This document shows positions 59,804 through 64,000 of a stretch of 64,000 nt of DNA, one piece after another; position 1 is the first letter of the stretch; every line of letters starts with the position of its first letter. Below the pieces are notes generated by a model. That model made no database searches. It was not told the origin of the DNA and saw only the letters and a program-made list of their open reading frames with translations. The stretch covers positions 1,054,001-1,118,000 of the forward strand of contig NZ_AKGD01000001.1 in assembly GCF_000271305.1 (NCBI RefSeq). The letters run 5' to 3'. The DNA comes from Hydrocarboniphaga effusa AP103 (lineage in GTDB: Bacteria > Pseudomonadota > Gammaproteobacteria > Nevskiales > Nevskiaceae). The translations under genes were made by a program, and so were the position numbers.

Positions 59804-61423
59804 TCACGAAATCGCAAAACCCCGGTAGCCGTCCTTCTCGACTTCATCGCAGATCTGGCGATACGGACCCACGCCCAGATACGGCATGAAGACGCGCGGC
59901 TTTCCGGGCACGTTCGCGCCCATGTACCAGGTGTTCCCGCGCGGGAACAGGGTCGAATTGGCGACCTCGTTGACGTGCGCGACCCAGTTTTCCTGGGCTT
60001 CCGGCTTCGCCTCGACGCGCGTCAGTTTCTGCTGTTGCAGATGACCGAGCAGGCGGCTGACCCATTCCACGTGCTGTTCGATCGAACAGAACATGTTGCT
60101 GAGCACCGACGGGCTGCCCGGGCCGGTGATCGTGAACAGGTTCGGGAAACCGCTCACCATCAGCCCGAGCAGGGACTTCGGGCCTTCGGCCCAGGCGTCC
60201 TTGAGCTTGATGCCGCCCTTGCCTTCGATCTCGAAAGCCAGCAGCGGACCGGTCATGGCGTCGTAGCCGGTCGCAAAGACCAGGCAATCGACTTCGACGA
60301 GTTCGTCGCCCATGCGGACACCGGTCTCGGTGATCTGATCGATCGGCTTCTTGGCGATGTTCTTCAGCGTCACGTTGGGACGGTTGAAGGTTTCGTAGTA
60401 ATTGGTGTCGAGGCACAGACGGCGCGTGCCGACGAACTGTTCCTTCGGGATCAGCTGCTCGGCGATCTCCGGATCCTCGACCTTCTCGCGAATGCGCTCG
60501 GCCAGATACTCCTGTGCCGTCTTGTTGGCCTTCTCGTCCATCAGCAGATCGCCGAACGACACCATCAGCGCGAACGGCAGGCCGTTGTCGTACTTGGAGG
60601 CGTAGATTTCGCGCCGCTCTTCGTCGCTGACGTCGAACACCGAGGCGGCATACGTCGGCGCCGGAATGCCGACCAGATGCGCACGCGCCTCGTTGCGCAG
60701 CGTTTCGTAATTGCGCTTCACCTCGGCCACGTAGTCGGGCGTGAGTTCGCGGTTCTTCGCCGGCAGGCTGTAGCTCGGCGTGCGCTGGAACACGTAGAGA
60801 TGCTCGGCCTGTTCGGCGATGAGCGGAATCGCCTGGATGCCCGACGAGCCGGTGCCGATCACGCCGACGCGCTTGCCGCTGAAATCGACCGGCGTCTTCG
60901 GCCAGCGCGCGGTGTGGTAGACCTCGCCCTTGAAATCGCCCATGCCCGGAATGATCACGTCCTTGGGCACCGTGAGGCACCCGGTCGCCATCACCACGAA
61001 ACGCCCGGAGACCTTGCGTCCCTGCCGGGTCTCGATGTTCCAGATGCCGGCCCGGTCGTCGAAGCGCGCGGCCGAGACTTTCGAATCGAAGGAGATGTCC
61101 CGCAGCAGATCGAAGCGCTGCGCGACGTGGTTGGCGTATTCGAGAATCTCGGGCTGGGTCGCGTAGCGTTCGGTCCAGGTCCATTCCTGCTGCAGGGCAG
61201 CATCGAACGAGAACGAGTACTGCACGCTCTCGACGTCGCAACGCAGGCCCGGGTAGCGGTTCCAGTACCAGGTTCCGCCCACGGACGGCCCGGCTTCGAG
61301 GATGTGCGCCGAGAGCCCGAGCTGGCGGCATTGATGGAGCATGTACATGCCGGACCAGCCGGCTCCCACGATCACGACATCGAAGTCTGCGCGGGGGGGG
61401 GTGTTGTTCAGATCGTCGGCCAT
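59804..61423 (-). CDS. Type I Baeyer-Villiger monooxygenase (flavin-binding)
   Basis: A 539-residue FAD/NADPH monooxygenase. It has the FAD site FDVVIVGAGWSGMYMLHQ, GGTWYWNRYPGLRCDVES, the fingerprint FKGEVYHTARWP (F-x-G-x3-H-x3-W-P, about 164-175), the NADPH site VGVIGTGSSGIQAIP and DCLVFATGYDAMTG. It inserts oxygen next to a ketone to give an ester or lactone. The likely start is ATG 61423 (GGGAAGG upstream); ATG 61447 is in frame but would be almost leaderless given the promoter at 61458-61463. A run of nine G (61393-61401) lies in codons just after the start. Divergent from the MalT-type regulator. Confidence 0.92.
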   Translation of the reverse strand: MADDLNNTPPRADFDVVIVGAGWSGMYMLHQCRQLGLSAHILEAGPSVGGTWYWNRYPGLRCDVESVQYSFSFDAALQQEWTWTERYATQPEILEYANHVAQRFDLLRDISFDSKVSAARFDDRAGIWNIETRQGRKVSGRFVVMATGCLTVPKDVIIPGMGDFKGEVYHTARWPKTPVDFSGKRVGVIGTGSSGIQAIPLIAEQAEHLYVFQRTPSYSLPAKNRELTPDYVAEVKRNYETLRNEARAHLVGIPAPTYAASVFDVSDEERREIYASKYDNGLPFALMVSFGDLLMDEKANKTAQEYLAERIREKVEDPEIAEQLIPKEQFVGTRRLCLDTNYYETFNRPNVTLKNIAKKPIDQITETGVRMGDELVEVDCLVFATGYDAMTGPLLAFEIEGKGGIKLKDAWAEGPKSLLGLMVSGFPNLFTITGPGSPSVLSNMFCSIEQHVEWVSRLLGHLQQQKLTRVEAKPEAQENWVAHVNEVANSTLFPRGNTWYMGANVPGKPRVFMPYLGVGPYRQICDEVEKDGYRGFAIS

Positions 61424-61457
61424 GGCCTTCCCACTTAACGGTGACATTGGTCGGCGA

Positions 61458-61546
61458 ACACTATTGAGGGGCCTAGCCAGCCACTACTACCCGCTTCGGG
61501 TAGGGCTTCACCCGGCCCCACTGCGATATGGTCCGTACCAGGAGAA
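61458..61546. promoter_or_regulatory. Bidirectional MalT-type operator with two promoters
   Basis: The perfect palindrome CTACCCGCTTCGGGTAG arms lie at 61487-61503. On the plus strand the -10-like TATGGT (61527-61532) and CCAGGAGAA (61538-61546) serve the regulator. On the minus strand TAGTGT (61463-61458) serves the monooxygenase. Each hexamer begins exactly 24 nt beyond the operator edge. With a start point about 7 nt after the hexamer, the operator is centred near -44, a usual place for an activator contacting RNA polymerase. No -35 hexamer is evident. Confidence 0.7.
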
Positions 61547-61564
61547 AACATTAAAACTACGGGT

Positions 61565-64000
61565 ATGCGGTCGATGAACAAGCTCAGCCGCCTTGCGGCC
61601 CCAGCATCGCACGATCCTTCGAGCGGTTTGCCAAATGAACCCTCGGGCGGAACTTCGGGCCCCTATACGGGCCGCTACACCTCGCTGGTGCCTGCGATGA
61701 TGAGTCAGCGCATCCTGCGCGAAGACATTTTGAGCCGCGTGTTCGATGCCGCGTTCGAGCCGATCGTGGTCCTGCAGGCGCCTGCCGGGCACGGCAAATC
61801 CACCGCACTGCAACAAATCCGCAGCGAGAGCACATCGCGCGGCATCCGTTGCGGCTGGCTCAGCCTGGACGAATCGGACAACGACTCGACACGGCATGCC
61901 ACGCATCTGCAGAAATTGCTCGCGCAGATCTTCGATGCCCGCGGCCAGGTCGCACTCGGCCACCTGGAGGCCGGTGCCGCCGCCTCGCGGCATCAGGAGC
62001 GCAGCGACTGGTTCGTCGAAAAGCTCGACGGCGACAAGAGCCCGATCACCTTGTTCGTCGATGAGTTCGAAGTGCTGTCGAATCGCGCGATCCTGTCGTT
62101 CTGGCGCGATTTCCTGCTCAAGCTGCCGGCGCATGTTCGCGTCTTCATCGCCAGCAGGACGCTGCCCGACATCGGCATTCCACGGCTGACCGTCGCCAAC
62201 CGGGTACTGGTCCTGCACGCCGCCGACCTTTCGTTCTCGCTGGACGAAGTGCAGCGCTTCTTCTCGTCGGCAGGCATCCTGTCGATGCAGGACGGCGATC
62301 TCGAAGCCGTGCATCGCTGCACCGAAGGATGGCCCGCAGCGATCCAGCTGTTCCGCCTGGGACTGTCGCGCCGGCTGCCGTCCGATGCGCTGCGCCGGAT
62401 CGATCAGTACCGTCCGCGCGAACTCGCGGACTATCTGACCGAATGTGTGCTCGAGGGCCTGTCGCCCGACACGATGCGCTTTCTCGAACGCACCTGCATC
62501 CTCAATCGCCTCGGCGCGCAGGTCTGCAACGCGCTGACCGGACGGTCGGATTCGATGCAGCAGCTGCTGCGGCTCGAGAAGCTGGGGCTGTTCGTGAGCC
62601 CGCTCGACGATCATCACGTCTGGTTTCGCTATCACACCCTGCTCGCGACGCATCTGCGCGAGCAATTGCTCAACCAGCATCACGCCAAGTTCCGCTCGCT
62701 GCATCGCCAGGCCTCGGACTGGTTCTACCAGAACGGACTGTTCGAGGACGCGATGCACCACGCGGTCGCTGCCTCGGATTACTCGCTTGCAGCCGACATC
62801 TTCGAAACCTGGTCCGAAAGGCTGGTTTCCGACGGCGAAATGACGATCGCCGAGCGCTGGCTCGATTGCATTCCGCAGGCCGAAGTCATTCGGCGTCCGC
62901 TGCTCAAGCGGCGCATGGCCTGGGCGCTGATGTTCCTGAACCAGCGCAACAAGCTGTTCTCGCTGATGGGCTCCGACGATCCATCCGACTGGTATGCGGA
63001 CAGCGACTCGCTGCAGGATCTGCCGGTGGTCGCGATCGCCGCCGTCTGCACCGACGACATGGCCAAGGCATTCTCGAGCGTCGAGAAAGTCTCGTCTCTG
63101 AGCGGGGCCAGCGACCGCTTCAACAACTTCGAGCTCGCCGCGGCGGCCAATCTCGATGCCTACCGGCAACTGGTGATCGGAGACTTCAAGCAATCCGAAG
63201 TCCGCATCACCGCGGCGCGAACCTTCAACAAGCTCGCCAATGCCTCGTTCACCTCCGGCTACACCGACTGCGTCAAGGGCGTGACCTTGCTGATGCACGG
63301 CCAGACCCAGGCCGCGCTCGATCTGTTGCGCAACTCGCTCGCATCGCAGCGCCGCGCACTCGACATGCCGTTCGCGACGGCTCCGCTGGCGGCTTGCTAC
63401 ATCTGGGCGCTCTACGTCACCGACGACTTGGACACCGTGCAGCTGGTGCTGTCCGAATATCGCGAAATGCTGCTCAAGTGCGCGATTCCGGATTTCTTCG
63501 CCGTCGGCGTGCTGTCGGCGGCGCGCTGCCTGCGCGCACTGCATCGTGATGCGGAAGCGCACACCTTGCTATCCGAAGCCGAGGTCCTGTGCGTTCAGGG
63601 TCGCTGGCCGCGCATCGCATCGCTGATCCGGCGCGAGCGTCTGTTCGGCGCCACCGGTTCGGCGGCTCCGAAGCACGGCGTGCTCAGCGACGGGCCGCAG
63701 CATCGCTTCGGCATCGCCGACCACTGGATGCCCTGCGGCGAGCTCGCCATGGACCCCCAGCTCGGATACATCCGGCAAGCCATCCGCACCAAGCGCTTCG
63801 AGGAGGCCGCGGCCGAGATCGCACGCCTGCACGAGCTGCATTCGGAGTCGATGTTCATCAGCACGCAGCTGGGCTTCGGCAAGGCCCTGCTGCTCGAAGC
63901 ACGCGGCCTGGCGATGCCGGCCGCGCGCCAGTTCTCGACGGCGCTCAAGATGGCGCACGAATGCGGCTATATGCGCATGGTGATCGACGAAGGCAAGTCG
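61565..64000 (+). CDS. MalT-type LuxR-family ATP-dependent transcriptional activator (cut by window end)
   Basis: The frame is open from ATG 61565 to the window end, 812 codons. A Ser/Pro-rich start is followed by a STAND-type NTPase: Walker A APAGHGKST at about 73-81 and Walker B ITLFVDEFEVL, then CTEGWPAAIQLFRLGL and a winged-helix segment (EKLGLFVSPLDDHHVWFRYHTLLATHLREQL). An alpha-helical repeat sensor region follows. The C-terminal LuxR helix-turn-helix must lie beyond 64000. Such proteins (MalT, AlkS) activate catabolic operons when an effector and ATP are bound. AGGAG at 61540-61544 is too far from the ATG but 5 nt from an in-frame ATT (61550). Divergent from the monooxygenase across the palindromic operator. 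Confidence 0.88.
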   Translation, partial: MRSMNKLSRLAAPASHDPSSGLPNEPSGGTSGPYTGRYTSLVPAMMSQRILREDILSRVFDAAFEPIVVLQAPAGHGKSTALQQIRSESTSRGIRCGWLSLDESDNDSTRHATHLQKLLAQIFDARGQVALGHLEAGAAASRHQERSDWFVEKLDGDKSPITLFVDEFEVLSNRAILSFWRDFLLKLPAHVRVFIASRTLPDIGIPRLTVANRVLVLHAADLSFSLDEVQRFFSSAGILSMQDGDLEAVHRCTEGWPAAIQLFRLGLSRRLPSDALRRIDQYRPRELADYLTECVLEGLSPDTMRFLERTCILNRLGAQVCNALTGRSDSMQQLLRLEKLGLFVSPLDDHHVWFRYHTLLATHLREQLLNQHHAKFRSLHRQASDWFYQNGLFEDAMHHAVAASDYSLAADIFETWSERLVSDGEMTIAERWLDCIPQAEVIRRPLLKRRMAWALMFLNQRNKLFSLMGSDDPSDWYADSDSLQDLPVVAIAAVCTDDMAKAFSSVEKVSSLSGASDRFNNFELAAAANLDAYRQLVIGDFKQSEVRITAARTFNKLANASFTSGYTDCVKGVTLLMHGQTQAALDLLRNSLASQRRALDMPFATAPLAACYIWALYVTDDLDTVQLVLSEYREMLLKCAIPDFFAVGVLSAARCLRALHRDAEAHTLLSEAEVLCVQGRWPRIASLIRRERLFGATGSAAPKHGVLSDGPQHRFGIADHWMPCGELAMDPQLGYIRQAIRTKRFEEAAAEIARLHELHSESMFISTQLGFGKALLLEARGLAMPAARQFSTALKMAHECGYMRMVIDEGKS

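Noticed and set aside
1..64000. Insertion sequences, prophage, integron or CRISPR array
   Set aside because: No transposase, integrase or phage gene and no regularly spaced direct repeats were found. The only repeats are the two REP-like palindromes and the short operator boxes.

Overview
The window is high-GC bacterial chromosome with densely packed genes. A TonB-dependent receptor, Tat and Sec signals, an MMPL/RND transporter and outer-membrane protein families mark it as Gram-negative. The gene mix (paired acyl-CoA dehydrogenases, SCP-x/Ltp thiolases with DUF35 partners, MFE-2-like SDR and MaoC enzymes) is the signature of steroid or sterol side-chain catabolism. A gammaproteobacterium of the Nevskiales/Steroidobacter/Xanthomonadales kind is my best guess, but no marker gene proves it. 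I see no rRNA, tRNA, CRISPR array, IS element or prophage.

Region 1 (1-30225) is a CoA-ester catabolic island. It has a 16-gene minus-strand run (26910 down to 10140, with gaps of about 40 bp or less and several stop/start overlaps), a plus-strand run at 4534-9055, a second plus-strand run at 27122-30225, and an outer part at 1-4367. Its contents are: two acyl-CoA ligases (one with degenerate motifs); three adjacent two-gene acyl-CoA dehydrogenases of the heteromeric type; two classical thiolases; four SCP-x/Ltp-type thiolase-fold proteins, three of which sit beside a DUF35 protein; two crotonases; a MaoC hydratase; two SDRs; an MDR reductase; an OYE-family reductase; a flavin reductase fused to a MarR-like domain; a PaaI-type thioesterase; a DUF2889 protein; an Ap4A-phosphorylase-like HIT protein; and the start of an aldehyde dehydrogenase. 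Together they can activate a carboxylic side chain, run several rounds of beta-oxidation and carry out retro-aldol cleavage of a branched chain. All three divergent intergenic regions of the island carry one imperfect-palindrome box (AAATGGTAYMCTAWT), probably an operator or a shared promoter element.

Region 2 (30280-42646) is mixed: a TonB-dependent receptor that probably imports the hydrophobic substrate, YjbQ, a DUF1295 (steroid 5-alpha-reductase fold) membrane protein, DUF4256, an orphan membrane-anchored TAXI binding protein, a very large double hybrid histidine kinase, an HU protein with a Lys/Ala-rich tail, and a secreted esterase. Behind the esterase is a frameshifted remnant of a flavohaemoglobin.

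Region 3 (43044-50117) is an envelope-glycan group: an ELM1-like protein, a GT8-like and a GT4 glycosyltransferase and a glycerophosphotransferase-like protein around a CusSR/CopSR-type two-component system, followed by an SRPBCC protein.

Region 4 (50156-64000) looks like one regulon. A MalT-type LuxR regulator (cut by the window end) is divergent from a type I Baeyer-Villiger monooxygenase. Next to them lies an MMPL / DUF1329 / YCF48 / DUF1302 operon and, 10 kb away, an acyl-CoA ligase. A 17-bp palindrome (CTACCC-N5-GGGTAG) precedes each of these four transcription units, with a -10-like hexamer always beginning 24 nt past its edge. This shared architecture ties regulator, oxygenase, envelope transporter and ligase into one probable lipid or terpenoid/steroid uptake-and-oxidation system. 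It is the most interesting find here.
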